Shown here piece by piece: positions 47,537 through 57,165 of a stretch of 64,000 nt of DNA. The notes beneath the pieces were generated by a model. It did not search any database. It worked only from the letters and a program-made list of their open reading frames with translations, and was not told the DNA's origin. The translations under genes were made by a program, and so were the position numbers. The DNA is from Desulfobotulus mexicanus (GTDB taxonomy: Bacteria; Desulfobacterota; Desulfobacteria; Desulfobacterales; ASO4-4): NCBI RefSeq assembly GCF_006175995.1, contig NZ_VDMB01000008.1, forward strand, positions 1 to 64,000. Reading direction: 5' to 3'. Within the stretch, counting starts at the first letter, position 1. Each line of letters starts with the position of its first letter.

Positions 47537-50500
47537 ATGATCTTTGAAGATGACGAAACCTTGCGCATGTATGTGGAAGAATCCCTGGAACACCTTTCAG
47601 ATATCGAAAATGATCTCCTGGCCATTGAAGCCCAGGGGGCCGACATTGATGAGGATCTGGTCAACAACGTCTTCCGGGCGGCACACTCCATAAAAGGTGG
47701 CGCTGGATTCATGGGCCTTGGAACCATTAAAGATCTTTCCCACAACCTTGAAAGCATTCTGGGACTGGTGCGCAGCCATGAGATGGTTCCCACACCTGAA
47801 ATCATTTCCGTTCTCTTACAGGCCTTTGACCGACTGAGGGAACTGATACAGGATGTGGATAACAGCAACAAGGTAAATATAGACACTCTTCTTCAGGCCC
47901 TGATAGCCATCACCGAAGGTTCTCTTCCTGAAGCGGAGAAAAAAACCGTGAGTGAAAAAGTATTCATACAGCACCCCCTGGGACAGGCGCGCATGGAAGC
48001 CTCCCGCTTTGATCTGGATCAGGCCTTCAAGCACGGAAAATTCCTCTATCTTCTGGAATTTGACATGCTTCAGGACATCCAGAAAAAAAACAAATCCCCT
48101 CTGGATGTCATTACTTCTCTTCTCAACAGCGGTATCATACTGGATTCTAAGATTGACTTTGAAGCCGTGGGTACGCTGGAAGATGAGTTTCCAAGAAGAA
48201 TTCCCTTTCTCATACTTTTCGCCTCCATTATAGAACCTGATATGGCCTCCATTCTGGTGGACCTGGATCCTGAATACGTTCACCATATTCCACCGGAAAC
48301 AACCATGGAAAGTGCCGGACCGGAATCACCGGTTTCCGCAAGCAGCCCCGTACCTCCCAAGGCACCTCCGGAAAAACCCATGATGAAAACCGCCGAACAA
48401 GCGGCTCCTGTAATACCTGTACCTGAACCATATGAACCAGAACCGAAACAGTCCGCTCCCATATTGAAATCGGAACCTGTAGTAAGTGCCCCTGCTGCTG
48501 CCCCGCCGCCTCCACAGGAGACGGCCTATGCTTCCACAGCCGGGGCCTGGTCTTCCGGAAACATGGAAGATCAGGATGAGGAAACAGCGGACAGTATAAA
48601 TAAAAATGACAAGCAGAAAAGCCAGGCTTCCCTGAGGGTGAATGTCAATCTGCTGGATACCCTCATGACCCTTGCCGGAGAGCTGGTTCTGAGCCGCAAC
48701 CAGCTCACCCAGGGCATTGCCACCAGCAGCTCCCAGGCCATTGAAGCAGCAGGCCAGCGCATTGACATGATCACCTCCGAGCTTCAGGAAGCCATCATGC
48801 GGACCCGCATGCAGCCCATTGCCAATGTTTTCAATAAATTCACCCGTATTGTAAGGGACCTCTCCAAATCCCTCCACAAGGAAATCAACCTGAAAATTGA
48901 AGGCAAGGAAGTTGAGCTGGACAAAACCATAATCGAAGCCATTAATGATCCTTTGACCCATCTGGTGAGAAACTCCGTAGATCATGGCATTGAAACACCG
49001 GATATCCGCCAGCGCAGCGGCAAGCCCAGAGCCGGAACCATCCGGCTCAAGGCCTTCCATGAAGCAGGTCAGGTCAACATAGAAATTGAAGATGACGGCA
49101 AGGGACTTGACCCCGAAGCCATTTCAAAATCCGCCTTTTCCAAGGGCCTGATTTCTGAACAGGACATGCAGACCCTGTCTGCCAAAGAAAAAATCAATCT
49201 TATTTTTCTTCCCGGTTTTTCCACAGCCCAGCAGGTAACGGACGTATCGGGTCGCGGAGTGGGTATGGATGTGGTTAAAACCAACCTGGATCGCCTTGGC
49301 GGCATTGTGGATATTGATTCCAAGGTTGGTTCCGGAACCATAATCCGCATTAAACTGCCCCTGACCCTGGCCATTATTCCCAGCCAGATCATTTCCGTGG
49401 GCAAGGAGCGCTACGCCATTCCCCAGGTAAACCTCAATGAGCTGCTGCGTATACCCGCAGCCCAGGTCAAGGAACGCATAGAAAAAGTGGGAAAAGCAGC
49501 CGTTGTACGCCTCAGAGGAACCCTTCTCCCACTTCTGGATCTGTCCGATGTGCTTGGCATTCAAAAAACATTCATTGACCCGGAAACCGGGGAAGAAAAA
49601 GAAGACAGAAGGGTCAACATTGCTGACCGCAGATCCGCACAGCTGGATTCAGGTAATGAAAAAACACCAAAAAAAGGCGACGCAGCACCAAGAAAACAGG
49701 AAGACCGGAGGTTCAGAGCCGACAGCGCCATTAATATAGCCGTAGTTTCCACAGGAACCTTCCGCTATGGCCTTGTGGTGGACCAGCTCAGGGATTCCGA
49801 AGAAATTGTTGTCAAGCCCCTTGGCCGTCATCTGAAGGATTGCAAAGGTTATGCCGGTGCCACCATCATGGGGGATGGACGCGTTGCCCTGATCCTTGAT
49901 GTGGCATCCCTTGCGGAAATGGCAGACCTTTCCTCCAGTGGCGCTTCCAAAACCCTTGCCCATGCTGAAAAAGAACTCCTCGAAAATACCCAGAAGCAGG
50001 AAGACAAAGCATCCCTCCTCCTTTTCCGCAATACAGAAAAGGAGCAGTTCAGTGTTCCCCTCAACCTTGTGGAACGCATTGAACGTATTAAATCCACGGA
50101 TATTGAATACGTCGGTGGTAAACGGGTTGTACAGTACAGGGGCGGGTCCCTGCCCCTTCATGAGCTGGGAGAAGTGGCAAATATCCAGCCCCTTCCCGAA
50201 AGGGAACAGGTAGAAGTCATAGTCTTTAAATTCACAGGCAAGGAAATCGGCCTGATGGTCAGCCCGCCCGTGGACGCCGTGGAAGCCACCCTGAATGTGG
50301 ATGCCAGCACGCTGAAGCAACCGGGTATCATGGGCTCCATGATCATAGGCGGGCGTACCACCCTTATGGTGGATATATTTGGTGTGGTAAAAACCCTCAA
50401 CCCGGAATGGTTTACGGGACTTTCCGCCACAGCACCAGTTCTGAACAGCGAAGGAATTGTACAGGGAGGGTCCAAGATTCTCTTTGCCGAAGATTCCGCA

Positions 50501-50842
50501 TTTTTCAGAAATCAGGTTACAAGTTTCCTGACAGAAGACGGATATGAGGTTCTTGTTGCTGAAGACGGGGTAGAAGCCTTCTCCCTTCTGGAAACCCATG
50601 GGGATGAAATTGCCCTTGTCCTCACGGACCTTGAAATGCCCAACATGGATGGCTTTGAACTGACCCGTAAAATAAAGGGGGATTCCCGTTTTTCCCATCT
50701 TACGGTCATTGCCCTGACCTCCCTTGCCGGTGAAGAGGATATTATAAAAGGACAGGCCGCGGGTATTGATGACTACCAGATCAAACTGGACCGGGAAAAA
50801 CTGCTGATATCCATACGGGATACCATGGCAAGTATTGTATGA
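47537..50842 (+). CDS. cheA: Hybrid chemotaxis histidine kinase CheA with C-terminal receiver
   Basis: An 1101-aa kinase. Domains in order: HPt with AAHSIKGGAGFM (phospho-His at residue 50); a less familiar domain at about 143-245; a Pro-rich linker (255-335); dimerisation helix from about 365; HATPase with LTHLVRNSVDHG (473-484) and IEDDGKGLDP, and TDVSGRGVGMDVV; a CheW-like domain starting IIPSQIISVGKERYAIP; a second CheW-like part (LLLFRNTEKEQFSVPLNLVE); and a receiver ending with VLTDLEMPNMDGFELTRKIK. CGGAGG precedes the ATG. It autophosphorylates in a receptor array and heads the operon with cheW, cheB, cheR and the HEAT-REC gene. Confidence 0.95.
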   Translation: MIFEDDETLRMYVEESLEHLSDIENDLLAIEAQGADIDEDLVNNVFRAAHSIKGGAGFMGLGTIKDLSHNLESILGLVRSHEMVPTPEIISVLLQAFDRLRELIQDVDNSNKVNIDTLLQALIAITEGSLPEAEKKTVSEKVFIQHPLGQARMEASRFDLDQAFKHGKFLYLLEFDMLQDIQKKNKSPLDVITSLLNSGIILDSKIDFEAVGTLEDEFPRRIPFLILFASIIEPDMASILVDLDPEYVHHIPPETTMESAGPESPVSASSPVPPKAPPEKPMMKTAEQAAPVIPVPEPYEPEPKQSAPILKSEPVVSAPAAAPPPPQETAYASTAGAWSSGNMEDQDEETADSINKNDKQKSQASLRVNVNLLDTLMTLAGELVLSRNQLTQGIATSSSQAIEAAGQRIDMITSELQEAIMRTRMQPIANVFNKFTRIVRDLSKSLHKEINLKIEGKEVELDKTIIEAINDPLTHLVRNSVDHGIETPDIRQRSGKPRAGTIRLKAFHEAGQVNIEIEDDGKGLDPEAISKSAFSKGLISEQDMQTLSAKEKINLIFLPGFSTAQQVTDVSGRGVGMDVVKTNLDRLGGIVDIDSKVGSGTIIRIKLPLTLAIIPSQIISVGKERYAIPQVNLNELLRIPAAQVKERIEKVGKAAVVRLRGTLLPLLDLSDVLGIQKTFIDPETGEEKEDRRVNIADRRSAQLDSGNEKTPKKGDAAPRKQEDRRFRADSAINIAVVSTGTFRYGLVVDQLRDSEEIVVKPLGRHLKDCKGYAGATIMGDGRVALILDVASLAEMADLSSSGASKTLAHAEKELLENTQKQEDKASLLLFRNTEKEQFSVPLNLVERIERIKSTDIEYVGGKRVVQYRGGSLPLHELGEVANIQPLPEREQVEVIVFKFTGKEIGLMVSPPVDAVEATLNVDASTLKQPGIMGSMIIGGRTTLMVDIFGVVKTLNPEWFTGLSATAPVLNSEGIVQGGSKILFAEDSAFFRNQVTSFLTEDGYEVLVAEDGVEAFSLLETHGDEIALVLTDLEMPNMDGFELTRKIKGDSRFSHLTVIALTSLAGEEDIIKGQAAGIDDYQIKLDREKLLISIRDTMASIV

Positions 50843-50916
50843 ACCTTGTGTGTGGGTGAAAAGGAGAACCTGATCACCCCACATTCCCATCCGGTCCCAT
50901 TGTGAGGAAAACACCC

Positions 50917-51372
50917 ATGAAAAAACAAACGGAAAAAAATAACCAGGAAGACCGCTTACTTGAGCTGGCAACCTTTTATATCGGAGATGCCCTCTGTGGT
51001 ATTGATATTCTGAGAATCCAGGAAATCAACAAACTTACGGAAGTCACCACCGTGCCCCAGGCTGCGGACTATGTTCAGGGTGTACTGAATCTCAGGGGGC
51101 GCATTGTCACCATCATTGATCTGGGTATAAAACTTGGACTTTCTTCTGTTGAGCCGGGCAAAGACAACCGCAATATCATAGTTGATTTTAAAGATGAACA
51201 GGTAGGGCTTCTCGTGGACAGCATCAGTGATGTTCTGCTGGCAGAATCTTCCCGCATCGAACCGCCACCTTCCAACATCGGCGGCGTACAGGGACGTTTT
51301 TTCCATGGAGTCTTTAAAACCGAAAAAAAACTCATAGGGCTTCTGGATATCAACACCGTACTGGAAGAATAG
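50917..51372 (+). CDS. cheW: Chemotaxis coupling protein CheW
   Basis: A 151-aa CheW that links receptors to CheA. It has ATFYIGDALCGIDILRIQEI, VQGVLNLRGRIVTIIDLG and LLVDSISDVLLAESSRIEPP. The ATG at 50917 is preferred (GAGGA upstream); an in-frame GTG at 50902 would overlap that site. It follows cheA by 74 bases. Confidence 0.93.
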   Translation: MKKQTEKNNQEDRLLELATFYIGDALCGIDILRIQEINKLTEVTTVPQAADYVQGVLNLRGRIVTIIDLGIKLGLSSVEPGKDNRNIIVDFKDEQVGLLVDSISDVLLAESSRIEPPPSNIGGVQGRFFHGVFKTEKKLIGLLDINTVLEE

Positions 51373-51450
51373 GGAGTCATCATTTCTCCAGAGAGGCTGA
51401 ACAGACAATCCTCAGCTACCCTTTGACCTCTTATCAGGGAACGTTTATCC

Positions 51451-52581
51451 GTGAGCCAGCTACGTATTCTTGTTGTTGATGATACCATTGTATACCGGAA
51501 AATAGTCAGTGATATCCTTTCCACCATTCCCGGTGTACAGGTGGTGGGCAGTGCCAATAATGGTAAAGTTGCCCTTTCCCGTATATCTGCCCTGAAACCG
51601 GATCTTATTACCCTGGACGTTGAAATGCCCGAGATGAACGGGCTTGAAGTCCTGGAAGAACTGCACAGAATAGCCCCAGAAGTCGGCGTGGTCATGCTCA
51701 GTACCCTCACCACCCGTGGGAGCGATATCACCATCCGTGCCCTGGAACTGGGGGCCTTTGATTTTGTTCCCAAGCCCCAAAGCGGTTCCATGGCAGAAAA
51801 TCTGGCAGCGGTACGCAGCATCCTTGTTCCCATCATACAGACCTTCCAGAGAAGGAAAGACATACGGGAGCGCCTCCGTGGGATGCCCTCACCCCCTGTC
51901 CGGAAAACATTTCTGTCAGGAACAGCCCCAGCTCCCTCTGCCAGCAGCACTGCCGCAAGTGATATCGGTCAGCGCATGCAGAAACTGGCTGCACGCAGAT
52001 CCAGATCTGAAATTGTTGCCATCGGCATTTCCACTGGTGGCCCCAATGCCCTGGCCCGCATGATGCCCATGCTTCCCGGTGAGATTGGAGTACCAATTCT
52101 CATTGTCCAGCATATGCCGCCAATTTTTACGGCATCCCTTGCCAAAAGCCTCAATGCCAAATGTGCCATACAGGTTAAGGAAGCAGAGCAGGGAGAGATT
52201 ATAAAGAGCAATATCGCCTACATTGCTCCAGGTGGAAAGCAGATGAAAGTGGTGGCTGCCGGAGATGGTAAAAACCGGGTAATCAAAATTACCGATGACC
52301 CTCCGGAAAACAGCTGCCGTCCCTCTGCGGATTATCTCTTCCGTTCCGTTGCCAGTCATTATGTGGGCCGGGCTACCGGTGTCATAATGACAGGTATGGG
52401 TTCCGACGGTTCTGCAGGCTTAAGGGAAATGAAAAACTCAGGAGCCCACATCATTGCCCAGGATGAAGCCAGCTGTACCGTTTTTGGGATGCCCAAAGAA
52501 CCCATTGAATCCGGCATTACGGATATTGTGGTTTCCCTGAACGATATTGCTTCAGCCATTCTGAAAACCGTTCGCCCTTAA
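51451..52581 (+). CDS. cheB: Chemotaxis methylesterase/response regulator CheB, GTG start
   Basis: A 376-aa CheB. The N-terminal receiver has RILVVDDTIVYRKIV and LITLDVEMPEMNG (phospho-Asp at residue 56). The esterase domain has the Ser motif GISTGGPNALARMMP, the His motif ILIVQHMPPIF and the Asp motif IMTGMGSDGSAGL, a complete catalytic triad. It removes methyl groups from, or deamidates, receptor glutamates. The GTG at 51451 is the only start consistent with the receiver. Confidence 0.95.
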   Translation: MSQLRILVVDDTIVYRKIVSDILSTIPGVQVVGSANNGKVALSRISALKPDLITLDVEMPEMNGLEVLEELHRIAPEVGVVMLSTLTTRGSDITIRALELGAFDFVPKPQSGSMAENLAAVRSILVPIIQTFQRRKDIRERLRGMPSPPVRKTFLSGTAPAPSASSTAASDIGQRMQKLAARRSRSEIVAIGISTGGPNALARMMPMLPGEIGVPILIVQHMPPIFTASLAKSLNAKCAIQVKEAEQGEIIKSNIAYIAPGGKQMKVVAAGDGKNRVIKITDDPPENSCRPSADYLFRSVASHYVGRATGVIMTGMGSDGSAGLREMKNSGAHIIAQDEASCTVFGMPKEPIESGITDIVVSLNDIASAILKTVRP

Positions 52582-52594
52582 AATCCGGTGGCCC

Positions 52595-53446
52595 ATGATA
52601 AAAATTACTCCCCAAGAATTTGCTCTCTTTTCCAAGTATATCCTTGATATTTCAGGCATTGCCCTTGCTGCTGGAAAAGAGTATCTGGTGGAAACCCGAC
52701 TGCATCCTCTGCTGGAAGAACTCGGAGCGAGCTCCTATACGGATCTTTACCAGAAAATCCAGAGGGATTTTAAAAAAGATCTTGAAAAACGGGTCATTGA
52801 TGCCATCTCCACCAATGAAACTTATTTTTTTAGGGACAAACACCCCTTTGAGCTGCTCCAGCATAAAATCATTCCGGATCTTGTAGACAAACGAAGCCAG
52901 AAGGGTAAAAAAATAGTTGGTAAAATTCCCATACGCATCTGGAGTGCGGCCAGCTCCACAGGCCAGGAAATTTATTCCATTGCCATGTCCCTGAAGGAAC
53001 TTGGCCTCGACCTTAAAAATTATGATATCCGTCTCGTGGGAACAGACATATCCGACGCTGCCGTTGCCCAGGCCAGCTACGGACGTTATAATAAATTTGA
53101 AGCAGCCCGGGGCCTCACCCCCCAAAGACTCCAGCGCTACTTTAATAAAGACGGCGATAACTGGCGTATCAAAGATGAAATCCGGGCCATGGCTTCTTTT
53201 AAAAAAATGAACCTCATGAAACCTTTCACAGGCATTGGAAAATTTGATATTATTTTCTGCAGAAATGTTGCCATCTACTTCACACCCCAGGACCGCAAAC
53301 AGCTCTACCAAAAAATTGCCAGCGCTTTGGAGCCTGACGGATACCTTCTCATAGGCTCCACGGAATCCTTAAGCAATGAAACGGCTCTTTTTGAACCAAA
53401 AAAATACCTGAACTCCATTTTTTATCAGTTCAGAGGCCAGTCATAA
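52595..53446 (+). CDS. cheR: Chemotaxis protein methyltransferase CheR
   Basis: A 283-aa SAM-dependent methyltransferase acting on receptor glutamates. The small N-terminal domain is followed by STNETYFFRDKHPFELL, the SAM-binding IRIWSAASSTGQEIYSIAM, VGTDISDAAVAQASYGRY and FDIIFCRNVAIYF. It lies 13 bases after cheB and 11 before the HEAT-REC gene. Confidence 0.95.
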   Translation: MIKITPQEFALFSKYILDISGIALAAGKEYLVETRLHPLLEELGASSYTDLYQKIQRDFKKDLEKRVIDAISTNETYFFRDKHPFELLQHKIIPDLVDKRSQKGKKIVGKIPIRIWSAASSTGQEIYSIAMSLKELGLDLKNYDIRLVGTDISDAAVAQASYGRYNKFEAARGLTPQRLQRYFNKDGDNWRIKDEIRAMASFKKMNLMKPFTGIGKFDIIFCRNVAIYFTPQDRKQLYQKIASALEPDGYLLIGSTESLSNETALFEPKKYLNSIFYQFRGQS

Positions 53447-53457
53447 GGAAATAATCC

Positions 53458-55119
53458 ATGACAAAAATAAGTATTTCCGAATTTATCGATGAACTGAAGT
53501 TCTGCATATCAGAAAAAGATATGGTAAAGGCAAAAGCCCTGCTTCAGTTTCTTCCGAAAATAGATCCAAAAAACCAGATTCGAACCCTTTATGAAATCAG
53601 TAAAGCAGAAGATCGCGTTGTACATCCGGCCTTATGCTATATGCTGGAGCTGCCCATTAGCGACCCGGGAGTAAAAAACAGGCTACATGATCTGCTGCTG
53701 GACAAGTCATGTGCCTGCCAGGACCTGCTCCTGGAGGAGCTTAAGGCAGACACCCTTGACAAACGCCTGCCCCTTATCCGCATTACAGGAGAACTTCAGG
53801 TTAAAGAAGCCATTCCCCTTCTTTCGGATTACCTTTCCCGCAAATCGGATGCTGACTTTCTGCGTGAGACCATAAAAGCCTTAAGTCTCATGGCCTCGCA
53901 GACCTGCATCCGGGCCATTGCAGATTTTATTTTTTACGGGGATGAGGAGCTCAAGCAGGAAGCAATATTCGCCCTTGCTGAAATCGGCGGGCCCACAGCC
54001 ATACACCTTCTGGCAGAAGCCATTCGTGGAGACAACCGTACTGATCAGCTGATTATCGAAGCCTTGGGAGAAATACAGGATCAGGCGGCACTTCAGCGGC
54101 TCACCCAGCTACTTAACTCACACTATGTGGATGTCCGCAACTGGACCATAGACAAGCTGATTTCCATTGGAGACAAAGCCGTACCCGTTGTGGTGGAAAA
54201 TCTGAAAGAATCAGACGATGATGCCCTTGTACATACCCTCAATGTCCTTGGCAACATCGGTGACAAAAGTGCCATTCCCGCGATTCAGAAAATTCTGTTC
54301 AGAAGACCCGAAAACGCAAACGTACGCTTTGCCGCCTATGAAGCCATGGAAAGACTGCCTGCTGCCAAAGCCGCCATCAGCCTTGCCACAGGTCTTGAAG
54401 ACCCTGAAGAACAGGTACGCCTTGCCGCTGCAAGGGCTGTGGATAAAAACCTCTCTCCCATACTGGCAGCAGGCCTCAAGAACATGATCGCCCCCGGCAA
54501 TGAAAATGCCAACCAGATTGTAGCCACCCTCATTGATGCAGGTGCGGATAAAACCTTTGAAAGTCTCATTCAGGAAGAGTCTTTCAGCAATATGGCCATT
54601 TCCCACCTTGCAGGCAAAGCTCATCCGGATATCAGAAAGCATTATCTGGTCCTCATGCAGAGCCAGGGCCACCATGAACTGGCGGAAAAAGTTCTTGCTG
54701 CCGTGGCTCCGGAAAAAGAGACCAGGGGACTCACAATATTTGTTGTGGACGATTCCAAGATGATGCTGCGGATCTACAAGAGCAAGCTCCACGCCATGGG
54801 GCATACGCCAGTACTTTTCGATTTCCCCTCCAGAGCCATCGAAGCTGCCCTTGAAAATAAACCGGACCTTGTCATTACCGACCTTAACATGCCGGACATC
54901 AACGGTATTCAGCTTACAAAGCAGCTGCGACGCAAATACACTCCGGCCAGCCTGCCCATCATCATGATTACTACCCAGAGTGACTTTGTGGGACAGCACT
55001 CCGGTCAGCCCAACGCCCGCATAGATACGGAAAGCATGCAAAGTATCGGTATTTCCATGGTTATGAACAAGCCCTTTGATGATGCAGATCTTGCGGCAAA
55101 CATAAAGAAACTGACCTGA
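53458..55119 (+). CDS. HEAT-repeat protein with a C-terminal receiver domain
   Basis: A 553-aa fusion. About residues 70-400 are helical HEAT-like repeats (for example KQEAIFALAEIGGPTAIHLL, IIEALGEIQDQAALQRL, VHTLNVLGNIGDKSAIPAI). The final ~130 residues are a CheY-like receiver: IFVVDDSKMMLRIYKSKL, LVITDLNMPDINGIQL and the Lys of MVMNKPFDD. There is no output or DNA-binding domain. As last gene of the che operon it may act as the phosphate acceptor for the hybrid CheA, with the HEAT part as a protein-binding scaffold; this is inference. Confidence 0.85.
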   Translation: MTKISISEFIDELKFCISEKDMVKAKALLQFLPKIDPKNQIRTLYEISKAEDRVVHPALCYMLELPISDPGVKNRLHDLLLDKSCACQDLLLEELKADTLDKRLPLIRITGELQVKEAIPLLSDYLSRKSDADFLRETIKALSLMASQTCIRAIADFIFYGDEELKQEAIFALAEIGGPTAIHLLAEAIRGDNRTDQLIIEALGEIQDQAALQRLTQLLNSHYVDVRNWTIDKLISIGDKAVPVVVENLKESDDDALVHTLNVLGNIGDKSAIPAIQKILFRRPENANVRFAAYEAMERLPAAKAAISLATGLEDPEEQVRLAAARAVDKNLSPILAAGLKNMIAPGNENANQIVATLIDAGADKTFESLIQEESFSNMAISHLAGKAHPDIRKHYLVLMQSQGHHELAEKVLAAVAPEKETRGLTIFVVDDSKMMLRIYKSKLHAMGHTPVLFDFPSRAIEAALENKPDLVITDLNMPDINGIQLTKQLRRKYTPASLPIIMITTQSDFVGQHSGQPNARIDTESMQSIGISMVMNKPFDDADLAANIKKLT

Positions 55120-55140
55120 TACCCTCACCCTTTTAAAAAA

Positions 55141-55181
55141 AACGGGGCCCGGCGATCTTCTGTCCGGGGCCCGTTTCATTT
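55141..55181 (+). terminator. Intrinsic terminator of the chemosensory operon
   Basis: ACGGGGCCCGG pairs with CCGGGGCCCGT with a single G-G mismatch around an 11-base loop, followed by TTTCATTTT. It begins about 20 bases after the HEAT-REC stop and ends just before the class A PBP gene. Confidence 0.75.
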
Positions 55182-55196
55182 TCCGGAACCTGTGAT

Positions 55197-57083
55197 ATGA
55201 AACGTTTCCTGCTGATCTGGTGCTTTCCGGGTCTTCTTACGGGTATCCTACTGGGCCTTATCATTGGAACCATGCAGGATCTACCCCAGATCACTGCCCT
55301 TGAAGAATACCGGCCTTCTGCCCTTACCCGTGTTTTTTCCAGTGATGGTATACTGCTGGCCCAGTTTTATGCTGAAAACCGCATGCCCGTTGCTTCAGAC
55401 CAGATACCGGATATTTTAAAACAGGCACTTATTGCAACGGAAGACAGAAATTTTTATTCCCACCACGGCATGGACCCAAAGGGAATTTTACGGGCTGTTG
55501 TAAGAAATCTGCAATCCGGCGGCTACTCCGAAGGAGCCAGCACCCTCACCCAGCAGCTGGCAAAAACCCTCTTTTTAAGTCCGGATAAAACCCTCATGAG
55601 AAAGATTCGGGAAGCCTTTCTTGCCCTGCAGATAGAACGCAGATATACTAAAGAAGAAATTCTCACCCTTTATCTCAATCAGATCTATCTGGGCAGCGGC
55701 AGCTATGGAGTGGAAGCCGCTACCAGAAGATACTTTGGAAAGTCTGTGGATGACATCTCCCTTGCCGAAGCAGCCCTGATTGCAGGACTACCCAAGGCTC
55801 CCTCCCGTTTTTCCCCAAGGTCCAGCATGGAAAGGGCAACAGGCAGGCGCAATACAGTTCTTCATCAAATGCATACAACGGGTATTATCTCATCGGATCA
55901 ACTGAAAGCAGCTCTGGAAGAAGCAGTTATCCTCACCACAGGCCACGCTCCCTCCTCCAGAAAAGCACCCTGGTTCATCGAACAGGTACGTATGGAACTG
56001 GAAGAAGCCTTAACTCCTGATATTTTGTACAAGTCAGGTCTTAATGTATACACAAGCCTTAACAGCCGGGTTCAGGATCTTGCTGAAAAAGCGGTACAAA
56101 CCCATATGGCTGCCCTTGAAACCCGTATGCTGGATCAGAAAATAACAGCTTTTCCCCAGTCTGCGGTACTTGCACTGGATATCCATACAGGTGGCGTTCT
56201 GGCCCAGGTCGGTGGAAGAAACTATGCCCAAAGCCCCTTTGACCGCTCAACCCAGGCCAGACGGCAGCCCGGATCCGCCTTTAAGCCCCTGATTTTTGCT
56301 CTGGCCATTGAAAAGGGAGCGGAACAGGATCAAAATATCAGCGATACTCCCGTAGTTTTTCCCCAAAGCCGGGGCCAGAACTGGATACCCCAGAATTTTT
56401 CCAGAAATTTTATGGGAAACATATCCCTTAGAACATCACTGGCCCTTTCAAGAAATATTCCCCCCATACGGCTTACTGACCAGCTGGGACCTGAAAATGT
56501 AGTTGCCTTTGCCAAAAGTCTTGGGATCCAAAGCCCACTTCAAGCCAATCTCTCTTTAGCACTGGGGACATCGGAAGTAACCCTTGAAGAGCTTACCGCT
56601 GCCTATGCGGTTTTCCCTGCTGGTGGCATGCATAATCAACCATGGCGCATCAGGAAAGTGGAAGATGCCAGCGGCAGGATCATTTATACCTCACCCCGAA
56701 AAAGCAGCTCCGTTATGCATCCGGAAAGTGCGGCCATCATAACGGACATGCTTCAGGCCGTAATAGCTGAGGGTACAGGACGCAGGGCAAAGGCTTCGGA
56801 CCGTGCCCTTGGAGGTAAAACAGGCACCACAGACAATTTCAGGGACGGACTTTTCATCGGATTTTCACCTGCCATGGCCATCGGTGTCTGGACAGGCTGT
56901 GACAGAAATGAAAGCCTTGGGAACATGGAGACCGGCGCGCGTACGGCCCTTCCCATCTGGAAGGACATCATGGTTGAAACAGGCCCTGCTGCAAGACCCG
57001 AATACTTCTCCATTCCTGCCGGAACGGAACGCAGGCAAATGGAATCGGGTAATATGGGGCTTTTCCGAAAACAATCCAGATAA
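55197..57083 (+). CDS. Class A penicillin-binding protein (PBP1A family)
   Basis: A 628-aa bifunctional peptidoglycan synthase anchored by one N-terminal helix (about residues 4-27). The glycosyltransferase domain shows ATEDRNFYSHHGMD (catalytic Glu) and EGASTLTQQLAKTLF. The transpeptidase domain has the active Ser in RQPGSAFKPLIF (SxxK), the SxN motif in ALSRNIPP, and the KTG motif in LGGKTGTTDNFRDG. It polymerises and cross-links glycan in the periplasm. It is short for PBP1A and lacks the extra OB-type insertion, so PBP1C- or PBP2A-like naming is also possible. Confidence 0.92.
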   Translation: MKRFLLIWCFPGLLTGILLGLIIGTMQDLPQITALEEYRPSALTRVFSSDGILLAQFYAENRMPVASDQIPDILKQALIATEDRNFYSHHGMDPKGILRAVVRNLQSGGYSEGASTLTQQLAKTLFLSPDKTLMRKIREAFLALQIERRYTKEEILTLYLNQIYLGSGSYGVEAATRRYFGKSVDDISLAEAALIAGLPKAPSRFSPRSSMERATGRRNTVLHQMHTTGIISSDQLKAALEEAVILTTGHAPSSRKAPWFIEQVRMELEEALTPDILYKSGLNVYTSLNSRVQDLAEKAVQTHMAALETRMLDQKITAFPQSAVLALDIHTGGVLAQVGGRNYAQSPFDRSTQARRQPGSAFKPLIFALAIEKGAEQDQNISDTPVVFPQSRGQNWIPQNFSRNFMGNISLRTSLALSRNIPPIRLTDQLGPENVVAFAKSLGIQSPLQANLSLALGTSEVTLEELTAAYAVFPAGGMHNQPWRIRKVEDASGRIIYTSPRKSSSVMHPESAAIITDMLQAVIAEGTGRRAKASDRALGGKTGTTDNFRDGLFIGFSPAMAIGVWTGCDRNESLGNMETGARTALPIWKDIMVETGPAARPEYFSIPAGTERRQMESGNMGLFRKQSR

Positions 57084-57165
57084 ATCAAAAAGGCACTTGC
57101 TGCAGCCATAAAAAAGGCGTAAAGGGAGTTCTTTTATCTTCAATCTTTTAAGTGGAGAAACGCCA

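Noticed and set aside
49649-50971. A 440-codon minus-strand frame opposite cheA
   Set aside because: Opposite strand of the CheW/receiver part of CheA; low-complexity composition and no motif.
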